This document shows positions 1-6,553 of a stretch of DNA of 7,347 nt, one piece after another (position 1 is the stretch's first letter; every line of letters starts with the position of its first letter). The stretch is from Alphaproteobacteria bacterium (lineage in GTDB: Bacteria; Pseudomonadota; Alphaproteobacteria; Micropepsales; Micropepsaceae): assembly GCA_947373775.1 (NCBI GenBank), contig CANBZE010000086.1, forward strand, positions 1 to 7,347. The letters are read 5' to 3'. The notes beneath the pieces were generated by a model, which was not told the origin of the DNA, did no database searches, and saw nothing but the letters and a program-made list of their open reading frames with translations. A program made the position numbers and the translations under genes.

Positions 1-354
1 GGCAAGACCGCCGCTTACGCCGAAGACTTCCCCGCCTTCATCGTCAACCGCATCCTGCTGCCGATGATCAACGAGGCGGTCTATACGCTGTATGAAGGCG
101 TGGGCAATGTGGACGCGATCGACACCGCCATGCGGCTGGGCGCCAACCATCCCATGGGTCCGCTGCAGCTGGCCGACTTCATCGGCCTGGATACCTGCCT
201 GTCGGTGATGCAGGTGCTGTATGAGGGGCTGGCGGATTCGAAATACCGCCCCTGCCCGCTGCTGGTGAAATATGTCGAAGCCGGCTGGCTGGGCCGCAAG
301 ACCGGGCGCGGCTTCTACGACTATCGCGGCGAACACCCAGTACCGACTAGGTAG
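1..354 (+). CDS. 3-hydroxybutyryl-CoA dehydrogenase, C-terminal part (5' end outside window)
   Basis: The frame is open from base 1 and encodes 117 residues before TAG at 352-354. This is the C-terminal (3HCDH) domain of an NAD(P)-dependent 3-hydroxyacyl-CoA dehydrogenase; complete proteins of this type have about 280-290 residues, so the Rossmann domain lies upstream of the window. Visible signatures are FIVNRIL at fragment residues 13-19, whose Asn corresponds to the substrate-contacting Asn of human HADH; a dimer-helix region rich in [13 protein letters not shown]; and the family's closing motif [14 protein letters not shown]. The small, single-domain type with this ending fits the HbdA/PaaH group, which interconverts acetoacetyl-CoA and 3-hydroxybutyryl-CoA in short-chain fatty acid, polyhydroxybutyrate or phenylacetate metabolism. 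Without the N-terminus and upstream neighbours the exact substrate cannot be assigned. The gene converges on the tlpA-like gene with 17 nt between stop codons. Confidence 0.93.
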   Translation, partial: GKTAAYAEDFPAFIVNRILLPMINEAVYTLYEGVGNVDAIDTAMRLGANHPMGPLQLADFIGLDTCLSVMQVLYEGLADSKYRPCPLLVKYVEAGWLGRKTGRGFYDYRGEHPVPTR

Positions 355-371
355 ATCCGCTCCGCGCGGTT

Positions 372-926
372 CTAGCTGCCGGTAATTCTCTTGAAGTAAG
401 CGACAGCCTCCGGGCTCGCCCATTCGGCGGGCCCTTCAGCGCGCGCCACGACTTTGCCGTCGGGATCGATCAGCACCGTGGTCGGCAGGCCCGGCACCAC
501 AAAGCTGCGCATCAGCATGTGATCGGAATCGACATAGACCGGCAGGCTGCCGGCGCCGTGGCTTTTCAGGAAGGCGCCGGCGTCCACCTTGGTGCTGTCG
601 GCATTGATCGCCAGTACCCGCAGGCCCGGCGCATGGGCCTGGAGCCGGGCCAGCGAGGGCAGCTCGCTGACACAGGGCGCGCACCAGGTGGCCCAGAGGT
701 TCAGCAGCACATAGCGGCCCTTGAATGCCTCCAGCGCATGGCGGCCGCCTGCGCCGTCGGTAAACGTCACCGCCGGGGCGGGTTTGGGGGCTTTTTCCAG
801 CGCCAGCACGGCCAAAGACGGCGGCGGCACGATCCCCTGATGGACAGAAAGCAGGCCTTTCCCATATAGGATGCCCATTGCCAGCGCGACGATCACGGCC
901 AGACTGATGATGATTTTCTTGGTCAT
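372..926 (-). CDS. Membrane-anchored TlpA-family thiol-disulfide oxidoreductase
   Basis: The protein has 184 residues and a thioredoxin-like fold. Residues 1-3 are polar/basic (MTKK start), residues about 5-22 form a hydrophobic signal anchor, and a Pro/Ala-rich linker (about 33-52) leads to the thioredoxin domain. The active-site motif WCAPC lies at 81-85 (Cys82 and Cys85 are the only cysteines) inside [12 protein letters not shown], and the cis-proline loop is GLPTT with Pro148. A glycine-rich strand and IDPDGKVV (153-160) complete the family pattern. Family members act in the periplasm as reductants, for example in cytochrome c or copper-centre maturation, and are recharged by a CcdA/DsbD-type protein; no cytochrome maturation genes are visible here, so the target is unknown. 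The ATG at 926 is chosen because it gives a normal signal anchor and has GAAGG three bases upstream. The frame stays open much further upstream, but that stretch is antisense to argH. The gene is divergent from argH across 18 nt. Confidence 0.93.
   Translation of the reverse strand: MTKKIIISLAVIVALAMGILYGKGLLSVHQGIVPPPSLAVLALEKAPKPAPAVTFTDGAGGRHALEAFKGRYVLLNLWATWCAPCVSELPSLARLQAHAPGLRVLAINADSTKVDAGAFLKSHGAGSLPVYVDSDHMLMRSFVVPGLPTTVLIDPDGKVVARAEGPAEWASPEAVAYFKRITGS
841..870 (+). promoter_or_regulatory. Candidate sigma-70-type promoter for argH inside the tlpA-like gene
   Basis: TGGACA at 841-846 (5 of 6 to TTGACA) and TATAGG at 865-870 (4 of 6 to TATAAT) are separated by 18 nt. This would start transcription near 877 and leave a leader of about 70 nt before argH. 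The gap upstream of argH is too short to hold a promoter, so one inside the tlpA-like gene is expected. The match itself is modest and found by eye, so chance similarity is quite possible. Confidence 0.3.
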
Positions 927-944
927 GGGCCTTCGGAAGAAAAG
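927..944. promoter_or_regulatory. 18-nt divergent gap with back-to-back ribosome binding sites
   Basis: The space between the two start codons holds the near-palindrome CTTCGGAAG (931-939). Read rightward, GGAAG at 935-939 lies 5 nt before the argH ATG and is a good Shine-Dalgarno sequence. Read leftward, GAAGG (complement of 930-934) lies 3 nt before the tlpA-like ATG, which is closer than ideal. The two translation signals use adjacent halves of one inverted repeat. This arrangement supports both chosen start codons. Confidence 0.7.
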
Positions 945-2327
945 ATGAGCACGAACAAAATGTGGGGCGGACGTTTCCAGTCCGGACCCGCCGACATCAT
1001 GAGGGAGATTACCCCCTCGATCGATTTCGACAAGCGGCTCGCGGCCGAGGATATCGCGGGGTCGCGCGCGCATTGCCGCATGCTGGCCAGCGAAGGCATC
1101 ATCGCCAAGGATGACAGCCTGAAAATCCTGGATGGCCTGACCACCGTCGAAAAGGAACTCGCCGAAGGCAAGTTCGTGTTCAAGCGCGAGCTGGAAGACA
1201 TCCATCTCAATATCGAATCCCGGCTGGCCGAACTGATCGGCCCGGTGGCCGGGCGGCTGCACACCGCCCGTTCGCGTAACGACCAGGTGGTGACCGATTT
1301 CCGGCTTTGGGTGCGCGCCGCTTGCGAGCGCGCTGATGCGGGCCTGAAAGCCCTGCAGCTTGCTTTGGTCGGCCAGGCCGAAAGCCACACCGACACCATC
1401 ATGCCGGGCTTCACCCACATGCAGGTGGCACAGCCCGTCACCTTCAGCCATCATTGCCTCGCCTATGTCGAGATGTTCGGGCGCGACCGCGGCCGCTTCG
1501 AGGATGCCAAGAAGCGGCTGAATGAATCCCCGCTGGGCGCCGCCGCACTGGCGGGCACGTCGTTCCCCATCGACCGCGACGCCACCGCCAAGGCCCTGGG
1601 ATTCATCCGGCCGATGCGCAATTCCATGGACGCCATTTCGGCGCGTGACTTCGCGCTGGAGTATCTGGCGGCCTGCACCATCGCCGCCGTGCATCTGTCA
1701 CGGCTGGCGGGCGAGCTGGTGCAATGGTCGACGCCGGCCTTCGGCTTTGTGAAATTGTCGGACGCCTTCACCACCGGCTCCTCCATCATGCCGCAGAAGC
1801 GCAATCCCGACGCGGCCGAGCTGGTGCGCGGCAAGACGGGGCGCGTGCTGGGCGACTTCGTGGCGCTGGCCACCGTGGTCAAGGGGTTGGTGCTGACCTA
1901 TGGCACCGACCTGCAGGAAGACAAGGAACGGGTGTTCGACGCCGCCGACACGCTGGAGCTTTGCCTGGCGGCGATGGCGGCGATGATGGCTGACCTGACG
2001 GCGCAGCCTGAAGCAATGCGCGCGGCTTGCGTCGCGGGCTTTCCCACCGCCACCGACCTGGCCGACTGGGTGGTGCGGGTGTTGAAAAAACCGTTCCGCG
2101 AGGCCCATCATATTTCCGGCTCCATCGTGAAGCTGGCCGAGGACAAGGGCGTGACGTTGGAAAAGCTGTCGCTTGCCGACATGCAGACCGTCGAGCCCGC
2201 CATCACCGATGAAGTGTTCAAGGTGCTATCCCTGGACGCCAGCGTGAATTCGCGCATGAGTCTGGGCGGCACCGCGCCGGCGCGGGTGAAGGAACAGCTC
2301 AACCATTGGCGGGGAGTGTTGAAATGA
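945..2327 (+). CDS. argH: Argininosuccinate lyase
   Basis: The 460-residue enzyme has the usual family length and belongs to the fumarase/aspartase superfamily. It splits argininosuccinate into arginine and fumarate in the cytosol, the last step of arginine synthesis, and works as a homotetramer with shared active sites. The N-terminus carries the ArgH hallmark KMWGGRF (5-11). Substrate-binding motif [11 protein letters not shown] lies at 105-115, GFTHMQ at 155-160 contains the conserved Thr-His pair, and the superfamily signature [12 protein letters not shown] at 278-289 contains the flexible loop with the catalytic serine. The C-terminal domain includes the typical [11 protein letters not shown] and [10 protein letters not shown] regions. 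The ATG at 945 is preceded by GGAAG at 935-939. It heads a compact rightward unit, and its last codon and stop overlap the next start in ATGA. Confidence 0.98.
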   Translation: MSTNKMWGGRFQSGPADIMREITPSIDFDKRLAAEDIAGSRAHCRMLASEGIIAKDDSLKILDGLTTVEKELAEGKFVFKRELEDIHLNIESRLAELIGPVAGRLHTARSRNDQVVTDFRLWVRAACERADAGLKALQLALVGQAESHTDTIMPGFTHMQVAQPVTFSHHCLAYVEMFGRDRGRFEDAKKRLNESPLGAAALAGTSFPIDRDATAKALGFIRPMRNSMDAISARDFALEYLAACTIAAVHLSRLAGELVQWSTPAFGFVKLSDAFTTGSSIMPQKRNPDAAELVRGKTGRVLGDFVALATVVKGLVLTYGTDLQEDKERVFDAADTLELCLAAMAAMMADLTAQPEAMRAACVAGFPTATDLADWVVRVLKKPFREAHHISGSIVKLAEDKGVTLEKLSLADMQTVEPAITDEVFKVLSLDASVNSRMSLGGTAPARVKEQLNHWRGVLK

Positions 2328-2467
2328 AGAAGATCATCATTCTGGCGGCTGTGGCGATTGCGCTGGCTGGCTGTGGCGTGAAGAACGACCTGGTCAAACC
2401 CAATGGGCAGTCCACCACGCGCGACGACAATAATCCCTCCAAGCCGCCCTACCCTCTGGGGCGCTAG
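2324..2467 (+). CDS. Small LptM/YifL-like lipoprotein between argH and lysA
   Basis: This 47-residue gene overlaps the argH stop by 4 nt (ATGA at 2324-2327), which suggests translational coupling. Residues 1-3 (MKK) are basic, 4-13 hydrophobic, and the lipobox LAGC at 14-17 predicts signal peptidase II cleavage before Cys17, leaving a lipidated mature peptide of 31 residues. The residue after Cys is Gly, not Asp, so Lol-mediated export to the outer membrane is expected. The mature start CGVKNDL resembles the CGxKGPL start of the LptM/YifL family (Pfam LptM_cons), whose E. coli member assists maturation of the LptD-LptE translocon; KGP is here KND. The tail is hydrophilic (TTRDDNN) and Pro-rich (KPPYPLGR). 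Similar tiny lipoproteins commonly sit next to lysA or dapF. That the gene is real is well supported; an LPS-related function is inferred from family resemblance. Confidence 0.86.
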   Translation: MKKIIILAAVAIALAGCGVKNDLVKPNGQSTTRDDNNPSKPPYPLGR

Positions 2468-2478
2468 GTCCCAATCTT

Positions 2479-3747
2479 ATGAATCATTTCCAATACAAGG
2501 ACGGCGTGCTGTGCGCGGAAGGCGTGCGGCTGGACCTGCTGGCTGAAAAAGTCGGCACGCCTTTCTATTGCTATTCCACCGCCACCTTTGCGCGGCACTA
2601 CAAGGTGTTCGTGGAGGCCGTGCCCGCCGGATCGCTGGTGGCCTATGCCATCAAGGCCAATGACAACCTGGCCGTGCTGAAGACCCTGGCCCAGTTGGGC
2701 GCGGGCGCTGATGTGGTGTCGGGCGGCGAGCTGGCCAAGGCGCTGGCGGCTGGTGTTCCCCCCGGCAAGATCGTGTTCTCTGGCGTCGGCAAGACCAAGG
2801 ACGAGATGCGCAGCGCCCTCGAGGCCGGCATCTACCAGTTCAATGTCGAGAGCGAGCCGGAACTGGCGGCGCTGGACGAAGTCGCGCGCAGCCTTGGCAA
2901 GCGCGCCCCCGTCACCTTGCGCGTCAATCCCGATGTGGACGCCAGGACCCATGCCAAGATCACCACCGGCACGGCGGAAACCAAGTTCGGCATTCCCTTC
3001 GGCCGCGCGCGCGACGCCTATGCCCTTGCCGCCAAGCTGCCGGGCATCGAGATCGTCGGCGTGGACGTGCATATCGGCAGCCAGATCACCGAACTGGAAC
3101 CGTTCGAGACCGCCTTCACCCGTGTGCGCGAACTGGTCGGCACCTTGCGCGGCGACGGCCACACCATAACTCGTCTCGATCTGGGCGGCGGTTTGGGCGT
3201 GCCGTATGAGAACAGCAACATGCCGCCGCCCGATCCCAGCGCCTATGGCGCGATGGTGGCGCGCGTGACCAAGAACCTAGGCTGCACCTTGTCGTTCGAG
3301 CCGGGCCGCTTGATCGCCGCCAATGCCGGCGTGCTGGTCAGCAAAGTGATCTACGTCAAGAACGGCGAGGCCAAGGACTTTTTGATTATCGACGCGGGCA
3401 TGAACGACCTGATCCGCCCGGCCATGTACGAAGCCCATCACGAGATCGTGGCGGTGGTGGAACCCAAGGTGGGTTCCCCGCGCCCGCGTTATGACGTGGT
3501 GGGGCCGGTGTGCGAGACCAGCGATCTTTTCGCCTCCAGCCGGCCGCTGCCGGAACTCAAAAGCGGCGATCTTGTGGCGATCCTGTCGGCCGGCGCCTAT
3601 GGCGCGGTGATGGCGGGCGATTACAATGCCCGGCCGCGGATACCGGAAGTCTTGGTTCACGGCGAACAATGGGGCATCGTAAGGCCCAGAGAGACGTATG
3701 CCGACCTCATCGCCAAGGACCATATTCCAGACTGGCTTTCCAGCTAA
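2479..3747 (+). CDS. lysA: Diaminopimelate decarboxylase
   Basis: The 422-residue PLP enzyme has a fold-type III alanine-racemase-like barrel and a C-terminal beta domain. It converts meso-diaminopimelate to L-lysine and CO2 in the cytosol, so it sets how much diaminopimelate is drawn from peptidoglycan synthesis. Lys59 in AYAIKAN (55-61) is the PLP Schiff-base lysine. HIGSQI (198-203), the phosphate-binding GGGLG (236-240) and EPGR (274-277) follow in order. GPVCETSD at 342-349 carries the active-site Cys345 and Glu346 contributed across the dimer, and SAGAYG at 370-375 supplies the conserved Tyr. The ATG at 2479 follows the lipoprotein stop by 11 nt; only a weak AGG at 2466-2468 precedes it, so translation may depend on coupling. 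The last 50 nt are shared in another frame with the DUF4175 gene. Confidence 0.98.
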   Translation: MNHFQYKDGVLCAEGVRLDLLAEKVGTPFYCYSTATFARHYKVFVEAVPAGSLVAYAIKANDNLAVLKTLAQLGAGADVVSGGELAKALAAGVPPGKIVFSGVGKTKDEMRSALEAGIYQFNVESEPELAALDEVARSLGKRAPVTLRVNPDVDARTHAKITTGTAETKFGIPFGRARDAYALAAKLPGIEIVGVDVHIGSQITELEPFETAFTRVRELVGTLRGDGHTITRLDLGGGLGVPYENSNMPPPDPSAYGAMVARVTKNLGCTLSFEPGRLIAANAGVLVSKVIYVKNGEAKDFLIIDAGMNDLIRPAMYEAHHEIVAVVEPKVGSPRPRYDVVGPVCETSDLFASSRPLPELKSGDLVAILSAGAYGAVMAGDYNARPRIPEVLVHGEQWGIVRPRETYADLIAKDHIPDWLSS

Positions 3748-6040
3748 TCCGCTGGAGCGGCGCGTCGCGCTTGCGCGCGGCGTGCTGGCGATTGAACGGT
3801 TGTTGCCGCTCCTGTGGCCGGCTTTTGGTTTCTTCGGCTTTTATCTTGCCCTGGCCCTGACCGGCATCTTCGCCTTCGTCCCCTGGCCAATTCAAGCGCT
3901 GCTGCTGGCCGCCACCATCACCGCCGGCGCACTGGCCCTTTACGACGGCTTTGAAGATTTCACCTGGCCTCGCTCGCTCGATGCGGCGCGCCGGCTGGAG
4001 CGCGACAGCGGCCTCTTGCACCGGCCCATCTCCGAGCGCGATGACGTGCTGGTGGGTGATGACCCGGTGGCGCGCGCCCTGTGGGAGCTGCACCGCGCCC
4101 GCAGCCTGCCGCAGAAATTCCGCATCGGCCTGCCCCGCACCGACATCGCCGCGCGCGATCCGCAAGGCTTGCGCTGGTATCTGCTGATCGCCGTGGCGGT
4201 CGGTTTGGTGCTGGCGCGCGGCGATACTGGTACGCGGCTGATATCGGCCTTTGACAGCGGCGCGGGCGCCGCCGCCAGCCTGGATGCCTGGGTCGATCCG
4301 CCGCCCTATACCGGCCTGCCGCTGACCTCGCTGCATATCGGCGACACGTCGGTCATTCAGGTGCCGCAAGGATCGGTGCTGAATCTGCGGGTGCATGGCG
4401 CGCCGCGCACCCCGGGCCTGGCCGCCGGCAACAATGCCGCGCCGCGCTTTGCCGGCGAGGACGGGGAATATTCCAGCAATGTAATCCTTTCCAGCGGCGC
4501 GCGGGTGCGGGTGCAGGTCGGCGGCCATGCCATCGGCAAGTGGAATATCCAGGCCGTGCCGGATGCTGTGCCGACCATCGCACTGACCGCCACGCCTTCG
4601 CCCACCGAGCAGAAGGCCACCAAGTTCGCCTTCAAGAGCAGCGACGATTACGGCATCGCCAAAGCGCGCGCCGTGCTGACGCCGCAAAAGGGTCATGGCA
4701 AGCCGCTGGTGGTGGAATTGCCGCTGCCTGAATCCAACGCCAAGACGATAGACCAGAACAGCTATGTCGATCTCACCGGCCACCCCTATGCGGGGCTGAT
4801 GGTCACCGGGCACCTGGAAGCGCGCGACGCCATCGGCCAGGTGGGCACCAGCGCCTCCGTCACCTTCAAGCTGCCGGCGCGCATCTTCACCGATCCGCTG
4901 GCACGTGCATTAATTGAGCAGCGCCAGCTTCTGGCGACCAGCGATGCGGCAGGCCGCAAGACGGTGCTGCTGACACTGGATGCGCTGACTATCGCGCCGG
5001 AGAAATTCTACGAAGGCAAGAACGATATCTTCCTGGCGCTGCGCAGCGCGTTCAATGGCGTCAAGAACGCCAAGACCGACGCGGATATCAATCGCGTTGA
5101 GACCATCCTGTGGGAAACCGCCTTGAAGCTGGAGCGCGGCGGCCTGCTGTCGGCGGCCGAAGAACTGCGCAAGCTGCAGATCATGATCACCGCCGCTCTG
5201 GCTTCGGGCGCACCGCAGGATGTGATCGACGAACTGCTCAAGCGCTACAATGAGGCGATGCAGAAATACATGGCCGCGATGGCGGCCAATCCGCCGGCAC
5301 CGGGCGAACAGCAACCCCTATCACCTGACGCCAAGACCATCGGCCAGAACGACATCCAGACCATGCTGGACATGATCAAGAAGCTGACCCAGGCCGGCGA
5401 CCGCCAGAAAGCGGCGCAGCTGCTGGCCATGCTGCAATCCATGCTGGAAAACATGCGCATGACCCAGGGCCAGAACGGCCAAGGCACGCCGCAGAACAAG
5501 GCGCTGAACGAGAAGCTGCAGAAATACGGCAACCTGATGGGCAAGCAGCGCGCCCTGCTGGACAAGACCTTCCGCCAGCAACAGGGCCAGGCGGATCCCA
5601 AGGATGGCGGTCCGCAGGGCTTGCAGAAACAGCAGAACAGCCTGGAAAAGGAATTGCAGGATTCGCTCAAGGGCATGGACGGCAAATCGGCGCAGAAGCT
5701 GCGCGAGGCCGGCAAGGCGATGGGCGATGCCCAAAGCGCGCTGGGCAAGAAGGATTTGACCAACGCCGGCAGCTCACAAAACCAGGCGCTGGATGCACTG
5801 CGCCAGGGTGCGCAGGCGCTGGCCGATGAATCCCAGCAGGGCCAGGGCAAGCAGTCCGGCGGCCAGGATCCGCTGGGCCGCGGCAATGCACCGCTCGGCA
5901 ATTCCGGCGTGAAGATCCCGGGCGCCGCCGATCTGGCACGGGCGCGCGCGATATTGGAAGAGTTGCGCCGCCGCGCCGCGCAGATGAACCGTTCGCAGCA
6001 GGAACGCGATTATCTGGATCGGTTGTTGAAGGCGTTCTAG
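3698..6040 (+). CDS. DUF4175 / TIGR02302-family membrane protein, function unknown
   Basis: The protein has 780 residues and no cysteine. Hydrophobic stretches at about 40-61, 65-81 and 159-173 look like three membrane helices. The Arg-rich N-terminus and loop 82-158 would be cytosolic, and everything after about 175 periplasmic. Residues about 195-395 look beta-rich and carry family motifs: WVDPPPYTGLP (198-208) and DDYGI (316-320). Residues about 400-530 are helical. Residues 590-723 are unusually Gln-rich (26 of 134), and an Arg-rich helix ends in RDYLDRLLKAF. This matches my knowledge of TIGR02302 proteins, found in alphaproteobacteria beside lysA; no biochemical role is established to my knowledge. 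ATG 3698 is used because family-like sequence begins near residue 18 (NPLERRVALARG) and no other usual start lies between. It overlaps lysA by 50 nt, so it is probably cotranscribed. An envelope role is inference from topology and context. Confidence 0.92.
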   Translation: MPTSSPRTIFQTGFPANPLERRVALARGVLAIERLLPLLWPAFGFFGFYLALALTGIFAFVPWPIQALLLAATITAGALALYDGFEDFTWPRSLDAARRLERDSGLLHRPISERDDVLVGDDPVARALWELHRARSLPQKFRIGLPRTDIAARDPQGLRWYLLIAVAVGLVLARGDTGTRLISAFDSGAGAAASLDAWVDPPPYTGLPLTSLHIGDTSVIQVPQGSVLNLRVHGAPRTPGLAAGNNAAPRFAGEDGEYSSNVILSSGARVRVQVGGHAIGKWNIQAVPDAVPTIALTATPSPTEQKATKFAFKSSDDYGIAKARAVLTPQKGHGKPLVVELPLPESNAKTIDQNSYVDLTGHPYAGLMVTGHLEARDAIGQVGTSASVTFKLPARIFTDPLARALIEQRQLLATSDAAGRKTVLLTLDALTIAPEKFYEGKNDIFLALRSAFNGVKNAKTDADINRVETILWETALKLERGGLLSAAEELRKLQIMITAALASGAPQDVIDELLKRYNEAMQKYMAAMAANPPAPGEQQPLSPDAKTIGQNDIQTMLDMIKKLTQAGDRQKAAQLLAMLQSMLENMRMTQGQNGQGTPQNKALNEKLQKYGNLMGKQRALLDKTFRQQQGQADPKDGGPQGLQKQQNSLEKELQDSLKGMDGKSAQKLREAGKAMGDAQSALGKKDLTNAGSSQNQALDALRQGAQALADESQQGQGKQSGGQDPLGRGNAPLGNSGVKIPGAADLARARAILEELRRRAAQMNRSQQERDYLDRLLKAF
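6037..6040. other. Interlocked stop codons of convergent genes (CTAG)
   Basis: The palindrome CTAG carries both TAG stops: the DUF4175 gene ends at 6038-6040 on the plus strand, and the phosphoribosyltransferase gene ends at 6037-6039 on the minus strand. No spacer exists for a bidirectional terminator, so transcripts must end inside, or run antisense into, the opposite gene. Confidence 0.9.
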
Positions 6041-6552
6041 CCCAGAACCTTGCCGATATAGGGCAGGCCGCGATAGCGCCCGGCATCGTCCATGCCATAG
6101 CCGATGACAAAATCATTGCCGACGGGAAAGCCGACATAGTCCGCCTTGGCCAGGGCATCGGGCCGCTGCTTGTCCAGCATCACCGCCACCTGCACGCTGG
6201 CGGCGCCCGCCGCCTGGATCAGCGACACCGCCTTGGCGATGGTGCGTCCCGCATCCAGCACCCCGTCCACCACCAGCACATGACGGCCGGTGATCTCTTC
6301 CGACGGCCCCGCGATCATCGAGATGGCGCTGGCCACCCGCTTGTCGCCGTAAGAGCGCAGCCAGATCATTTCCACGTCCAGCGCCGCGCCTTCCCAGGCC
6401 AGGGCGCGGAGCAGATCGGCGGCAAAGACAAATCCCCCCACCAGCACCGGCATCACGACATCGGGCACCAACGGCGCGGCTGCGATCTGGCGCGCCATAC
6501 CACGCACCCGTTCCTGGATTTGTTCGGCGGAGAAAAGAACGTCGGGCGCCAT
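6037..6552 (-). CDS. Hypoxanthine-type phosphoribosyltransferase with altered active-site motif
   Basis: The 171-residue type I phosphoribosyltransferase is probably a purine salvage enzyme that joins hypoxanthine or guanine to PRPP, releasing pyrophosphate. HPRT-like features are SYG at 67-69 in the flexible loop, MLDK at 125-128 whose Lys matches the purine-ring-binding lysine, and a C-terminus ADYVGFPVGNDFVIGYGMD (137-155) close to the HPRT consensus, ending in LPYIG. The PRPP motif reads VLVVDGVLDAGRT (92-104). The first acidic residue (Asp96) and the catalytic-base Asp100 are present, but the second acidic residue, normally Asp, is Gly97. The pyrophosphate loop reads LVGG (37-40) where HPRTs usually have LKG or LRG. 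It may be a divergent active HPRT, one with changed substrate use, or a regulatory paralogue. It starts 1 nt after the zinc-ribbon gene stop, so the two are likely coupled. An hpt symbol is withheld because of the substitutions. Confidence 0.88.
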   Translation of the reverse strand: MAPDVLFSAEQIQERVRGMARQIAAAPLVPDVVMPVLVGGFVFAADLLRALAWEGAALDVEMIWLRSYGDKRVASAISMIAGPSEEITGRHVLVVDGVLDAGRTIAKAVSLIQAAGAASVQVAVMLDKQRPDALAKADYVGFPVGNDFVIGYGMDDAGRYRGLPYIGKVLG

Positions 6553-6553
6553 C

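Noticed and set aside
355..371. Possible terminator between the two convergent genes, containing the palindrome CCGCGCGG at 362-369
   Set aside because: The palindrome has no loop and no following T-run on either strand, so it does not look like an intrinsic terminator.
590..723. Gln-rich stretches of the DUF4175 gene read as a possible tandem repeat or recent expansion
   Set aside because: The Gln codons are interspersed with varied residues and no repeat unit recurs in order at the DNA or protein level; it is a compositional bias, not a repeat array.
927..1694. Upstream extension of the tlpA-like frame to a Met at 1694, giving a 440-residue protein
   Set aside because: The extra 256 residues are antisense to well-conserved argH, look compositionally odd, and precede a normal signal anchor that must be at the N-terminus. 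Long open antisense frames are expected in GC-rich DNA.
907..2340. Inverted similarity between the starts of the tlpA-like gene (920-907, minus) and the lipoprotein gene (2327-2340, plus), 13 of 14 bases, flanking argH
   Set aside because: Both stretches encode a basic-plus-isoleucine signal peptide start (KKII), so codon bias and shared function explain the match. It does not continue far enough to indicate a duplicated or mobile element end.
3707..4813. Long leftward open frame opposite the DUF4175 gene
   Set aside because: The product is a Gln/Arg/Gly-rich shadow of the GC-rich coding strand with no recognisable domain, while the plus strand encodes a family-like protein throughout.
5245..5901. 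Leftward open frame rich in Ser, Cys and Trp opposite the Gln-rich region
   Set aside because: The composition is the mirror of the CAG/AAG-rich coding strand. No domain, start signal or neighbour supports it.
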